DNA of 64,000 nucleotides from Tenrec ecaudatus (GCF_050624435.1 NC_134545.1:86766063-86830062), one strand, 5' to 3'. Positions 1-11,232 are shown, counted from the stretch's first letter. Notes: generated by a model not told the origin, from the sequence alone. Made by a program: numbers and translations.

Positions 1-195
1 TTCCTAAATAAATCTCCCATTAAATTGATAAGCATTCTTCAGTTACCCCACCGAGTTGAAGAAGTAATCTAAGTAATTGTTCTCTCGACCAATAATTTGA
101 GATACAATATGATAACCCATCTTTTAAAAATATGGGAATCATAGAATTCTAGGACCAAAAAGAACTTCACGGTCTAAGACAGAAAGGTCCTTAAG

Positions 196-1404
196 GGCTT
201 GAAGATAAACAAGCGGCCATCTAGCTCAGAAGCAACAAAGTCCACATGGAAGAACACACCAGCCTGTGTGATCGAGTGGTCCCAAAGGGATCAGTTACCA
301 GGCATCAAAGAACAAAAAATCATATCATTGACTGCACACCTCCATGATAGGATCGCTGAAGACAAATGGGTGCATAAGCAAATGTGGTGAAGAAAGCTGA
401 TGGTGCCCGGCTATCAAAAGAGATAGTGTCTGGGGTCTTAAAGGCTTGAAGGTGAACAAGCGGCCATCTAGCTCAGAAGCAAAAAAGCCCACATGGAAGA
501 AGCACACCGGCCAGTGCGATCACGAGGTGCCAAGGGACCGGGTATAAGGCATCATGCAAAAATAACAACGATATAAGTGTGTGTATATATGTGTATATGT
601 ATATATATATATATACCATATTAAATGAAGGGGAAAGTGTAGAGTGGAGACCCAAGGCCCAAGTGTCGGCCAATGGAGATCCCCTCATAGAGGGGTTTAG
701 GAGAGGAGATGGGTTAATTAGGGTGCGAGGTAGTACCGATGAAGAACACAGCTTTCCCCCAGATCCTGGATGCTTCCTCCCCCCAACTACCATGATCCGA
801 ATTCTACCTTGCAGGACTGGATAGGGCAGAGGCTGTACACTGGTACATATGAGGGCTGGAGGTACAGGGAATCCAGGGTGGATGATACCTTCAGGACCAA
901 GGGTGTGAGGGACGATGCTGGGAGAGTGGATGGAGGGTGAGTGGGTTGGAAGGGGGGAACTGATTACAAGGATCCACATGTGACCTCTTCCCTGGGAGAG
1001 GGACAGCAGAGAAGGGGGGAAGGGAGACTCCGGATAGGGCAAGATATGACAAAATAACGAGGTATAAATTACCAAGGGCACATGAGGGAGGGGGGAAAGG
1101 GGAGGGAGGGGGAAAAAAAAAGAGGACCTGATACAAGGGGCTTAAGTGGAGAGCAAATGCTTTGAGAATGATTGGGGCAGGGAATATATGGATGTGCTTT
1201 ATACAATTGATGTATGTATATGTATGGATGGTGATAAGAGTTGTATGGGTCCCTAATAAAATGTAAAAAAGAAAAGAGGAGAAAAAAATGATTAGGGCAG
1301 GGACTGTACAGATGTGCTTTATACAATTGATGTATATATATGTATGAACTGTGATAAGAATTGTATGAGCCCCTAATAAATTGTTAAAATTTAAAAAAAA
1401 AAAA
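196..1404 (+). mobile_element. L1-type 3'-end retrocopy with double 3' tail
   Basis: A 1.2-kb noncoding LINE-1 type 3' region inserted in an ARMH3 intron. It is bounded by a 15-bp TSD, AGAAAGGTCCTTAAG, at 181-195 and 1405-1419, and ends in an A-rich tail. A module beginning CTTGAAG..AACAAGCGGCC occurs twice (about 196 and 436). The 3' end is also duplicated: two tails ending CCTAATAAA lie at about 1165-1265 and 1290-1385. A G-rich purine tract at about 1080-1125 is typical of mammalian L1 3' UTRs. There is no coding capacity. Confidence 0.85.
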
Positions 1405-1707
1405 AGAAAGGTCCTTAAGTCAGATCAGATCATAAAGAACACGTCTTCCTTTAAAATATATATATTTTTAATTTCCCCTGCCTCCTCTCCTTTCAATTGT
1501 TATACCTACTTCATGGCAACAAACTCTAAGAATAATAATTAATACAAAATTACAACCTCTGTCATGAGAGAGTTCAGGCGCTCTCTCACTCTCTCTCCCT
1601 CTTTAAAGAACACAATGGTGGCACGCAGGGATAAAGTTAGTCTGTCTACATTTAAGGACAAAACGCTTAGGAGTCAAGAAACAGTTATGCAGAAAGGCAT
1701 TCCTTAC

Positions 1708-1809
1708 CATGAAGATCTCATCATACATCAGCACCACTTTTTCCTTCAGTGGTTTTTTTGAGGCCAAAGACTTCCGGAGCAGGCCTCCCCGTTTTTCCAC
1801 CTGTGCCAT
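1708..1809 (-). CDS. ARMH3: ARMH3 first coding exon (partial gene)
   Basis: This exon encodes the N-terminal 34 residues ([13 protein letters not shown]...YDEIFM) of armadillo-like helical domain-containing protein 3 (C10orf76), a cytosolic/Golgi protein that binds PI4KB and supports PI4P production at the Golgi. The exon runs 1708-1820 on the minus strand. A TTTCCCCAG acceptor ends at 1821, a 5'-UTR tail covers 1810-1820, the ATG is at 1809-1807 in a good Kozak context, and a GTAAGG donor follows at 1707. The coding part is 102 nt and ends in phase 0. The remaining exons lie to the left, outside the window. The identification rests on recognising the N-terminus and on synteny with HPS6 and LDB1. 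Relative to the mammalian sequence I remember, only one position (S to L at residue 15) looks different. Confidence 0.92.
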
Positions 1810-1820
1810 GGTTACAGAAC

Positions 1821-4140
1821 CTGGGGAAAGAAAAGTCACAGTGAAGTGCCAGAAGCTCTCCAAGATGCTAGACAGATGGTCTATGGCAGTGCCTCTTGAG
1901 AGAAAATATTTAAGGAAGAAGAAATGATAAACAATCGTACTATAGATCTTGTGCATCTGTCCAACCTCTGCCCCACACCAGCTAATGTCGGACTTAAATC
2001 ATCACTTGACCTACAGAACAACACGTTTTACATCCTAAGACATGCCACTAGACAAGGCTTAAAGCAGATCCAAAACCAAGCAGAAAAGTGTAACTAGCTC
2101 CATCCATAATAACCTAGCCATATATTTGAGGTTGATGGAAGGAAGGCTGAAAAGCATACACTGCCCGCAGACTGATGGTCAAGTTAAATTTCAAGTATTG
2201 ATTGGGCTTAGGACCATTAAGGCAGGAAGTATGTGGCAGACTGATGTGCTCCATTGATTTCCCCAGAGTACGTGAGTCCACATCGCTGCAAAGTACTTGG
2301 CCTTCACTGCCTCATAAATCACATTGCACTTGACTGTCTACAGAAATTCCTCTGGAAGGAGACCCAAGGCCAAAAATGGCACTTCAAGATGCCAAAACTT
2401 AAATTTGATTTCAAAATAACTGAATATATACTCCTTCCAAACTTAATTGTTTATTTGTGTAACCCTGTTACATACAGATCAAACTCCAATGTGATTTCCC
2501 AATTCTATATAAAAGCAGTCCCATGAATCATCTACAAATTTTCCCATCATTGCTTCAAGAAATTCTTAAAAATTTCCTCAAGCAAAAAACTCAAAATCTC
2601 AGGGGTCCCACTGTGGGGTTTCCAGATTCCCTCACCTCTCCATTATTGATAAGCCTCCCTCTCTTTCTTAAACCCTAGGCTCTAGCTGTGAAATGTCATC
2701 TAATCTAATGATTAACTACTTGGGCAGTGGGTGGGAGTAACTGGTTTTTACCTCCAGACAAATCCAAAACAGCAAAACTAATTTTGTTCAATGACTTTGG
2801 AAAGATATGCGCTGCCTTTCCAATCAAAGTCAACATTTTGTTGAAAACAGATGCAGCCGATAGCACAAAAAAATTATACCTCATATACTGTTTTTCTCTA
2901 AACTATCATCCCCAAGAGAATCACCTTGAGTGTGTGTGTATAAATACATACATAAAAAAATAAAATAAAATAATAAATAAATACATACATACATATATAT
3001 GAAATATATATGTGAAATTCTTTCTCAGAGATGCTTAATATCTAGTTGTACTTTCAGATATATAGAGATATATCTCAAAGCATAACTCGTTAGTAAGTAT
3101 CTAGGAAGGAATTACATTTTATACTATTTCATGGTAGATGCTCAGTGTATGCTGTTCACTGACAGTTTCTGAAATGAGAAGGAAAAAAGTGTGTGTGTGT
3201 GTGTGTGCGTGTGTATATGTGTGTATCTCCTTAGTCTGACCTAAATTGTAATAAGATCTATTTCCATGAAAGCCTCATTAAGTCCTCAAATTCAATTATG
3301 ATCCAGAGAGAACTGAAAGGGGGTGGGGGGAGAAAGAAAAAAAAACTCATTTAGGCAATTTATACTATATTGATTAAATTTATACTATATTGATTGTCTT
3401 AAAGCATGAAATACAGTTTCCATTCAAAATAGTCCTGTGTCTTTTAAACAGCTAGTAAAGAGGAGGATGTCCCTATCAGGGAAAAATAAATTAGAAATCA
3501 AGATGAACCTATTAAAATAAATAAAAAACAATGCGACTCTAAGCTTAGTGGCTTTGGATCTTGTACGCTCAGCGTTGACCAGCAGATTAGCAGGAATGGG
3601 CGGGCTTCAGGAGTTCCCGGATGCGGACATCCAGGGATGTTTCCAAACACCCCCCTCTGAGGATTTACAATTGGGTCACAGCGAATCAATGCCACCCCAC
3701 ATCTAATAAGCTCACTTTCCCTATTTCAGAATCAATACTTTCTAATAAAAGAGAAGAGGAGAGGGGGAAAAAAAACAATTCAATCCAAAGTACCAAGTTT
3801 CCTAAGAACTTAAATTCTTTTCATCATTCTCCATCCATTTGGCGTATGGATGATTCAGCCCACCACCTCACCTCATTACTCTCTATCATAGTGGTAGGCA
3901 ACTGGAATTTACCTCCCAAACTGTACACAGGTAAGTGGACACTGGCAATGAAGGACCCTCCGCCTGCCAGCATTCCTACCTTGATGTTTCTGGGCTCTAA
4001 ACGGGGCAACGTGTTAGAACACTTCAACAAGTTTTTCTTAATTTCCCAGAAATTAAATGTATGCTCCTAAGTGTTAAAGCAAAATAAATGACTGTGAATA
4101 CTAAAGCAGTCAAATCCAACATCAAAATAATCAACTGAGT
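1821..4140. other. ARMH3 intron 1, proximal part, no gene seen
   Basis: This is AT-rich intron sequence in which I recognise no exon. It contains an A/T-rich microsatellite with TACA units at about 2935-3000, a GT run at 3189-3226, and polypurine stretches near 3320-3345 and 3755-3775. The small open frames here look fortuitous. Confidence 0.6.
3189..3226. repeat. (GT)n microsatellite
   Basis: An interrupted GT/GTAT dinucleotide run within ARMH3 intron 1. Confidence 0.9.
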
Positions 4141-4189
4141 GTACTGTTTATATTCTTTCTCCCAGAGCTTTTCTCTCAATAGCATGAAC

Positions 4190-4300
4190 TGCCACAGTGA
4201 CTGTGAACAATGGGTTCAGAGCAAGGACTGTGAACACAGCACAGGACCGGGCTGTGGCTTGTTCTGTTCTACACAGACTCGCCATGAGTCAAAACTGTCT
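4190..4300 (+). mobile_element. RTE/AfroSINE 3' tail fragment
   Basis: The sequence reads GCACAGGACCGGGCTG..TTCTGTTCTACACAGACTCGCCATGAGTC, which is the 3' tail shared by afrotherian RTE LINEs and AfroSINEs. The better preserved copies near 9100-9155 and 32855-32905 have the same order of motifs. Confidence 0.6.
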
Positions 4301-4309
4301 CGAATGAGC

Positions 4310-4473
4310 CAGGCAGGCGCCCTGCAGGAGTGATTTGGTAGTACAATGCTCACAGGAAACCTGGGTTTGATTCCCAGTGAACCTCAAGCACAGCCACTAC
4401 GCACTCATCTGTTGATGGAAACTTACATGTTGCCACAAGCAAAACTAATCCCAGGGAAGCTTCCAAACCAATA
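4310..4473 (+). mobile_element. AfroSINE-like element, interrupted
   Basis: A tRNA-like head has a degenerate A box followed by a B-box-like GGTTTGATTCCC at about 4361. RTE-derived text then includes CAGACTAGGAAAAGGCTTGGTGATC. It is cut at about 4474 by a minus-strand AfroSINE. Confidence 0.55.
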
Positions 4474-4666
4474 CAGACTAGGAAAAGGCTTGGTGATCTC
4501 GAGTCCTTGCTGACACACAGCAACCCCTGGGGGGTTTCGGAGACCGTAAGTGTTTAAAGACGCAGAAAGCTCGTCTTTCTCCCTCAGAGCAGCCGGTGGT
4601 TATGATCTGCTGGCCATGCGGATCGCAGCCCAACGTGTTAACCACTACACCACCAGGGCTCCTCAT
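4474..4666 (-). mobile_element. AfroSINE, minus strand
   Basis: On the minus strand the copy begins GAGCCCTGGTGGTGTAGTGG at 4661, continues GTTAACACGTTGGGCTG (tRNA-like A box) and has the usual GAGAAAGACGAGCTTTCTGC body. It is inserted in another AfroSINE-like copy. Confidence 0.8.
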
Positions 4667-4689
4667 TTCCAAACATCAGCCACACAAAT

Positions 4690-5150
4690 CATAGCCTGAG
4701 ACCATAAGAACTAGATAGTGCCAGCTACCACTAACCAAGATCACAATAAATGGTCCTGAACAGAGTGAGAAAAACACTGAACAACATTCAAAACCACAAA
4801 AAACGACCACACTGCTCTCAATATAGACTGGTGGAACCCCTGAGACTAAGGAATTTAAATACTCTTCAAGCCTGGAAATGAAGCCACCGCTCCTAGCAAA
4901 GGCTGAGATGCAGCCCAGCCTGGAAGTAAAAGAACATCACTGAAAAACATACTTCTCAGAACAATCGACTGCATGAGCCCACAAGGGCAGCATTTGCCAA
5001 GACCAAAGCTCAGAACCCATGAAGGGGTAGGAAAGAGGGGGGCATGGAAACAAGGAACCTGGGGAGGAAATGGGGAGAGCGTTGTTACACTGAGGGGATT
5101 ATAACTAATGGCAAAGAACAAAATGTGCATAAACTATTGAAAGAAAATCT
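4690..5150 (+). repeat. Unclassified interspersed-repeat-like block
   Basis: This block continues from the AfroSINE cluster without coding potential. Its phrase order (GAACTAGATAGTGCCAGCTACCAC, then AATATAGACTGGTGGAACCCC, then AAAATGTGCATAAACTATTG) looks like an afrotherian interspersed repeat, but I cannot name the family. Confidence 0.35.
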
Positions 5151-5229
5151 AATGGGTCCTCTTCACTTTCCACCTACTCACAATTTAAAGCACAACATTG
5201 TGCCTCACAGCTGGGAGCTGGGAGGGCTG

Positions 5230-5440
5230 ACTCCACAACTGCAGCCACCACCATGTCCCACACACTGTTCTACACACTTTACAGACACGAATTCATTTCA
5301 TCCTCATAGCGACTCTAAGACCCAGGAACTTTCCATTCAACACAAACAAACAGTTTAAAGCCTTGATCAATATAGGACAGAGCAGGGAATCAAACCCAAA
5401 TAGCCTGATGCTAGAATTGCTGCTTTTAACCATGATGATT
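5230..5440 (-). repeat. MIR-like SINE, minus strand
   Basis: Text such as ACACTTTACAGACACGAATTCATTTCATCCTCATAGC...CAGGGAATCAAACCCAAATAGCCTG matches the reverse orientation of ancient mammalian MIR (core, then tRNA-like end). It is heavily diverged. Confidence 0.55.
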
Positions 5441-5559
5441 TACTGTCTTTCCTAAGGCAGAGGGATTAGCAGAAATACAAAGGTAAGTAAAAAGCACTGC
5501 TACTGGGATTCCAGTTCGTACACGCAAAGGCTTATTGCAAACAAAATGTGTTTAAACGG

Positions 5560-6110
5560 GTCTCCGCCTTGTCCCCGAAGCTCCTTTGGATGCTTTCAAA
5601 GAGAAGAAAAGGTCCAATCAAAACAGTGGCTTCTCGGGGAATCTGCTGGCCAGTTAAAGTCAAGACAGAGGCATCAGCTCAGTAGTTGTGGCAACTGTTT
5701 TATGAGATGCCAAAGGGTAACTTTGGTAGATTTTTCTCCGAGTACACAGGGCGATCATGAAAACTTATTATCAAGAAGTTTCAGGAAAACTGAAACCTGC
5801 ATTGCTGAGAAAAAGGCCAGAAAATTTACACCATGGAACTTTTTTCCCACCACAACAATGTACCTGCTCATTCTTTCAGGGTCACAAGCACACAGTACTG
5901 TGAAAATTTCATTGGGAAACCTTACTCCATCCACCCTTCAACCCTGTTCTTGCTGCTTCAGACTCAGACTTCCTCTGGTTCCCAAAACTCAAGGAACACA
6001 TCCAAGAAGCATGATTTGAGTTCCTAGAGGATGCCAAAACTGTCGTTTTAATGTGGCATAAATTGAAGAGCAAAGAATTCCTGAGGGGAAGATTTAGAAA
6101 GATGGAAACC
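5560..6110 (+). pseudogene. Ancient mariner transposase relic
   Basis: Across shifting frames this stretch keeps the order of a mariner transposase. It has a VQSKQWL-like block near 5610, then a YYQEVSGKLKPALLRKRPE-like stretch near 5766-5825. Next come HHNNVPAHSFRV (the degraded HDNAPAH box with the second catalytic Asp) near 5845 and FLWFPKLKEHIQ (after the third Asp region) near 5970. Several stops and frame changes break it, so it cannot encode an active enzyme. It resembles the old MARNA-type mariners found across placental mammals. The terminal repeats are not recognisable. Confidence 0.6.
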
Positions 6111-6162
6111 CATCTTCAGAAGGAGATAAACCTACTGGAGACTACGTCAAGAAACAATGGCT

Positions 6163-6972
6163 TCCAACCTGTGTGATCATGAGGTGTCGATGAGATCAGG
6201 TATCAGGCATCAAGACCCAGAACAAAAACATCATGTCAATGTGAATGTAGGGGAGTGCAGAGTGAACACCCAAGGCCCCTTACAGAAGGGTCACAAAGAA
6301 GAGATAAACCAGTCAGGGTGCAGCACAGCACCAATGACAATTTTCCTCTAGTTCTTTAATGCTTGCCCCACCCCCACTCCAATATCATGATCCCAATTCT
6401 ACCTTACAAATCGGACTAGAGTATGTACACTGGTACAGATGAGAGCTGGAAACACAATGAATTCAGGACAGATAAACCCCTAAGGACCAATAAAGAGAGT
6501 AGCGATACCAGGAAGGTAAGGGAAGGTGAGGGGAGAAAGGAGAAACCAATCACAATGATCTACATACAATTCCCTCCCAGGGGAACAGACAATAGAAAAG
6601 TAGTTAGAGACATCGGTCAGTGTCAAGAGATGAAAAAATAATAATAATTTCTAAATTATCAAGGGTTCATGAGAAAGGGAGGGGAGAGAGGGGTAAAAAT
6701 GAGGAACTGATACCAAGGGCTCAAGTAGAAAGAAAATGTTTGAAAAATGATGATGGCAACAAATGTATAAATGTACTTGACACAATGGATGGATGGATGG
6801 TAACAAGAGTTGTATAAACCCCCCATAAAATGATTTTTTAAAAGGTTGTACAATTTGAAATATATAATCAATGTCAGTTAACTGTACATGTAGAAATTGT
6901 TTAATTGGTATGTTCTGTGCTGAATAGTATCAATATCAAAAATAAAATAAATTATATTTTTAAAAGAAAAAA
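6163..6972 (+). mobile_element. L1-type 3' copy with apparent 3' transduction
   Basis: The copy starts in the module CCAACCTGTGTGATCATGAGG. The usual 3' end CCCATAAAATGATTTTTTAAAA falls at about 6821-6844, but the copy then runs on for about 125 bp to a second signal (AAAATAAAATAAATT) and a real A-tail at about 6955-6975. The TSD AAACAATGGCT (6152-6162) pairs with AAACAATGACT (6973-6983), so the extra segment lies inside the insertion. Confidence 0.75.
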
Positions 6973-6983
6973 AAACAATGACT

Positions 6984-7365
6984 ACAAATTTTTGTTTAAT
7001 AAAGCTTCCTATGATTTTGTACACTACTTTACAGAGTACACTAAAGAGTGATGGGAACCTGCATATAAATTATAAAAGAAGTCCCAGGTGAATGAAGGGA
7101 GAGAACAGATCATCTTTAACCTTAATGAACAAACTCTGGTGTGTCCAAGCATCTTGAAGTTCATCATTAATAGTTTGAAAGTGGGCGAAGATGCATGGTA
7201 GGAAGTAAAAGATAAATGCCTGATGTATATTCATACAGGTAATGATAAATGGAACAGAGAGAGACAAATGGGTGAAATAGTAGAAAGTGTCCAAAAGGAA
7301 AGCTGTAGGAGAATCTGAGTGCCTGGTTGATAGATGTGACCAAGATGCTTTTTAAAAAAGAGAAA
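6984..7365. other. Non-repetitive intron sequence, no gene seen
   Basis: I recognise no family, RNA gene or plausible exon here. The stretch separates the L1 copy from the RTE copy. Confidence 0.4.
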
Positions 7366-8182
7366 TTGAAACACTGATACCACCGCAGGATTTAATGGAT
7401 ACTACCACATGAAGATAATCTTGGCTGAAAGCAGAGAATACCCAAAAGATGTTTAACTGGCCACACAAAGGCATTTGACTGTGTGGATCAGAACAAACTA
7501 TGGATGGCCATGAGAAGAACGGGGGTCCAGAACCCTCATTGTGCTCATTACTGTATATATGGACCAAGGAGAGAAGCAGCTGAGAGAACAGAACAAGGAA
7601 ATACTGCTTGACCGAAAATTACAAAAGGTGGGTGTCAGGGTTGGGTCCTCTAACCATATTTACTCAATCTGTATGCTGAGTAAATAGTCAAAGCTAAATT
7701 ATATGAAGAAGTAAGTGACATCGGGATTGGAGGAAGGCTTATTAACAACCTGCAATATGCAGATGACACAACCTTGCTTGCGGTAAGCAAGAACTTGAGG
7801 CACTTGCCGATGAATATTAAGGATTGTAGCCTTCATTATGGGTTACAACTCAATGTAAAGAAAACAAAAATCCTCACTAGACCAGTCGGTAACATCATGA
7901 TAAACAGGGAAACGATTAAAGTTGTCAAGGATTTCATCTTGACTGGAACCACAATCAATGCTCATGGAAGCAGCAGTCAACACATTGCATTAGGTAAATC
8001 TGCAGCCCAAGACCTCTTTAAACTGTTGAAAAGCAAGGAGATTACTTTGAGGACTAAAGTGCCTGACCCAAGCCATGATATATTTTCAATTGCTACATAT
8101 GCATGTGAGAATAGGAAGACCAAAGAAGAATCAATGCATTTGTATTATGGAGCTGACAAATAATATTGAAAGTACCATGGAC

Positions 8183-8858
8183 TGTGGGATATAAAAAGCC
8201 TGTTCCCTAGCTCGTCTCCCCCAAATATATATGCTAGACCTAGGATACTGCTTGCAACTAATGGTAATGATTGTCAAGTTCTCTCCCTGAAGACACCAGC
8301 CATCCAAAGCAAGCAGACACCATTGTTTATCCCACCATAGGTGGGGCTCACTCCCTGCTGTTAGGGACCCTGGATTGCTTCCCTGAAAGCTTAGTCTAAC
8401 TATAAATCTCCAGCTCAAGGGCAATCAAGGTTAGGCCACCATCATGAATCTAGGATCCGCCCATCTTGTCACATGTGTGCCCCCAATCTCTCCCCTTCCT
8501 ATTGCATATATACCCCAAGATCGAGCCCCTCTCATTACTGTATTACCTATAGTACAACCCCTTCCTGTGACAAATGTCTTTACCTATAATCAGGGGGCTT
8601 GACACCCCCATAAGATATATAAGCCTTGCTAAGCAAGAAATAACTCTCTCTCTCCTGCCCTCTCTCATCTGCCATCTCCACGTGTACCATCAAGAGGAGG
8701 TGAGGTGAGCATGCTACCATGAAATGTGTCTGACTTCTTTATTTTACTCTCTCTCTCCCATCTCTCCTATTTCTGACTTTATTTTATATATATATATATA
8801 TCATACAATTGAGCTTACTGAACCCATGATAGTATGGGGGGTGCTGGTCTCCCCCACA
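8183..8858 (+). mobile_element. Solo LTR of an endogenous retrovirus
   Basis: A 676-bp insertion splits the RTE copy. It begins TGTGGGATAT and ends TCCCCCACA, so the termini are short inverted repeats of the TG...CA type. The exact 6-bp target duplication ATGGAC lies at 8177-8182 and 8859-8864. A TATA-like GATATATAAGCC sits near 8614. No internal retroviral genes are present, so it is a solo LTR. Six-base duplications are typical of class II (ERVK-like) retroviruses. Confidence 0.9.
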
Positions 8859-9155
8859 ATGGACTGCCAAAAGAACAAACAAATCTGTTTTGGAAAAAGT
8901 ACAGCTATAATGCTCCTTAGAGGCAAGGATGATGAAAGTGTCTCAGTACTTTAGACATGTTGTCAGGAGAGACCAGTCCCTGGAGGAGGACATCAAGCTT
9001 GGTAAAGGAGAGGGGCAGTGACAAAGGCCCTCCACATGATGAATTAACACAGTGGCTACAACTACAGACTCAAACATAAGGACAATTGTGAGGATGGCAC
9101 AGGATGGGCAGTGTTTTGTTTTACAGTGTACATAGGGGTCACTATGAGTCAGAAC

Positions 9156-9521
9156 TGTCTAGGTGGGAGAGGGACAGCAAGGGCTGAGCACCCCCCACAA
9201 GACCAAAAGCAATCCAGACCAGACGATGCCACATAAGATAACCAGTATCACGAAGTAAAACCAGATGCCCCAGGTTCAAACAAAGCCGCAAGGAGTCGAC
9301 AAGCAATTCTTGGAGTAGCCAAACCCTATCCACAAATGCTGGACATTCCTTATGACCCCTTTAAAAACCCGCACCCTGACTGCTGGGCGCGACTTCCCTG
9401 ACCTGTTGGCCTAGGTCACGGAACCTCGTCCAGGAGTTCCCTCAATAAAGCTATTTCTGTTTCTGCTCCTTTGTCTTATACTTTGTCTCCTCATGCCTCA
9501 GTTTTACCTTTACAAGAGACA
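9156..9521 (+). mobile_element. Probable LTR in the RTE 3' tail
   Basis: The sequence begins TGTCTAGG and ends AAGAGACA (TGTCT/AGACA inverted ends). It carries CCCTTTAAAAACCCGCACCC followed by CTCAATAAAGCTATTTCTG, the arrangement of a retroviral TATA region and polyadenylation signal. It sits exactly inside the RTE tail, whose text resumes at 9522 with ACTCACAGGTACCTAACAACA. No clean target duplication is visible, so the exact ends are uncertain. Confidence 0.65.
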
Positions 9522-9615
9522 ACTCACAGGTACCTAACAACAGCAGCAGCGGCAACCATGTTTTAATTGAGCCTAGTCTGATAATTCACTGAAACTCGGT
9601 AACAAATGGAAACAT

Positions 9616-10945
9616 AGATAAACAATTAAGAGGAGAAAACAATGGACCTATGGTTCTCGGGGACCCGGGAGAGGGGGAGGCAGGAGAACCGAATGGGGGT
9701 GTCAACCAACCCATAGACAAGGGAACAACAAGTGATCTAAAATCGAGGGAGAGAAGAGCGTAGGAGGCCTGATGGGGCTTAATCAAGGGCAATGTAACCA
9801 AGAGAAATTACTGAAACCCAAATGAAGGCTGAACGTGATAGTGGGACAAGAGGAAAGTAAATAGAAATAAAGGGAAGAACAAGGAGGCAAAGGGCATTTA
9901 TAGAGGTCTAAATACAGGCATATACATTTGTAAATATACTTTTATATAACAACAGGAAAATAGAGCTATGTACATATATTTATACATTAAGTATTAAGGT
10001 AGCAGATGGACATTGGTCTCGACTCAAGAACTACCTCAGTGCAAGAACACTTTGTTCTAACAACCTGGCATTCTGTGATGCTCACCCTCCCAATAGCTGA
10101 AGACAAAATGGGGGCATAAGCAAATGTGGTGAAGAAACTGATGGTGCCCGGTTATCAAAAGAGATAGTGTCTGGGGTATTAAAGGCTTGAAAGTAAACAA
10201 GTGGCCATCTAGCTCAGAAGCAACAAAGCCCACATGAAAGAAGCACACCAGCCTGTGTGATCAATCATGAGGTGTTGATGGGATCAGGTATCAGGTATCA
10301 AAGACCCAGAACAAAAAAATCATATCAATGTGAATGAGGGGGAGCACAAAGTGGAGACCCAATGTCCATCTGTGGATAATTGGACATCCCCTTACAGAAG
10401 GGTCACAAGGAAGAGAAGGGTTAGTCAGGGTGCAGCACAACATCAATGAAACATATAACTTTCCTTCAGTTCTTTAATGCTTTCTCCCCCCCCACTATCA
10501 TGATTTCAATTCTACCTTACAAATCAGACTAGACCAGAGCATGTACTGCTAAATATAAGAGCTCTCAACACAGGGAATTCAGGACAGATAAAGCCCTCAG
10601 GCCCAATAATGAGAAAAGAGGGTAAGGTGAAGGTGAGAGGAGAAAGGGGGAACCGAACCGATCACAATGATCTACATATAACCCCTTCTTAGGGGGATGG
10701 GCAACAGAAAAGTGGGTGAAGAGAGACAGTGAGCGGTTGATAGAAGACATGGATAAAAAAAATTGATAAATTATAAAAGGTTCATGAGGGAGGTGAGAGG
10801 GGAAAATGAGAAACTGGTATCAAGGGCTCACATAGAGAGAAAATGTTTAAATGATGATGGCAACAATGTACAAATGTTTGATAAGATGGATGGATGGATG
10901 CATAGATGGTGATAAGAGCTATAAGAGCCCCCAATAAATTTTTTT
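9616..10945 (+). mobile_element. L1-type 3'-end retrocopy
   Basis: A 1.33-kb copy flanked by the 11-bp duplication AATGGAAACAT at 9605-9615 and 10946-10956. It includes the GATAGTGTCTGGGGT...CACATGAAAGAAGCACACCAGCC module, a GA-rich tract near 10620-10660 and 10780-10810, and the end CCCCCAATAAATTTTTTT. Confidence 0.85.
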
Positions 10946-11017
10946 AATGGAAACATGAAAGGGAGAACAAGTCAAGAATAAGGCAATGCAAGTCTTAGCT
11001 CACAAGAGAACATGCTT

Positions 11018-11232
11018 TATCACCAAAACCCATAACCAAGCTCATGGCCAATGAGTCGATTCCAATTCACAGTGACTCTCTAGAACAGAATAGAACAGCA
11101 ATTTTGAATTTCTGAGGCTGTAAACGTTCAAGGGAACAGAAAGCCTCATCTTTCTTCTACAAGCAACTGGGAGGTCAAACCACGGGCCTTGCAGTTAACA
11201 GCAGAAAGGGTAAACCACCAGGGCTCCTTTGC
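11018..11232 (-). mobile_element. AfroSINE, minus strand
   Basis: The minus-strand head GGAGCCCTGGTGGTTTACCC lies at about 11230. The tail end at about 11040-11090 reads as the complement of GTCACTGTGAATTGGAATCGACTC, the family's RTE-derived 3' part. Confidence 0.8.

Larger units (their letters stand above)
7366..9560 (+). mobile_element. RTE LINE copy, 5'-truncated, hit by LTRs
   Basis: This copy holds the C-terminal half of an RTE reverse-transcriptase ORF. It carries the palm motif INNLQYADDTTLL at about 7741-7780, the downstream LNVKKTKI and KVVKDFIL blocks at about 7850-7940, and a degraded ATYACE region near 8095. It resumes after an inserted LTR with GGACTGCCAAAAGAACAAAC at 8861 and runs through the 3' tail GGGTCACTATGAGTCAGAAC at about 9137-9155. 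After a second LTR it ends in CCTAACAACAGCAGC near 9533. Stops and frameshifts make it nonfunctional. Confidence 0.85.

Noticed and set aside
473-1326. Minus-strand ORFs rich in Pro/Ser/Leu
   Set aside because: They lie wholly inside an L1-type 3' UTR copy. The purine tract read on the other strand gives Pro/Ser-rich frames.
3621-4070. 149-codon ORF in ARMH3 intron 1
   Set aside because: It has no domain, no matching splice structure and average intron composition.
7774-8163. 129-codon plus-strand ORF as a host gene
   Set aside because: It is the residue of the RTE reverse-transcriptase ORF and is truncated by stops and an LTR.
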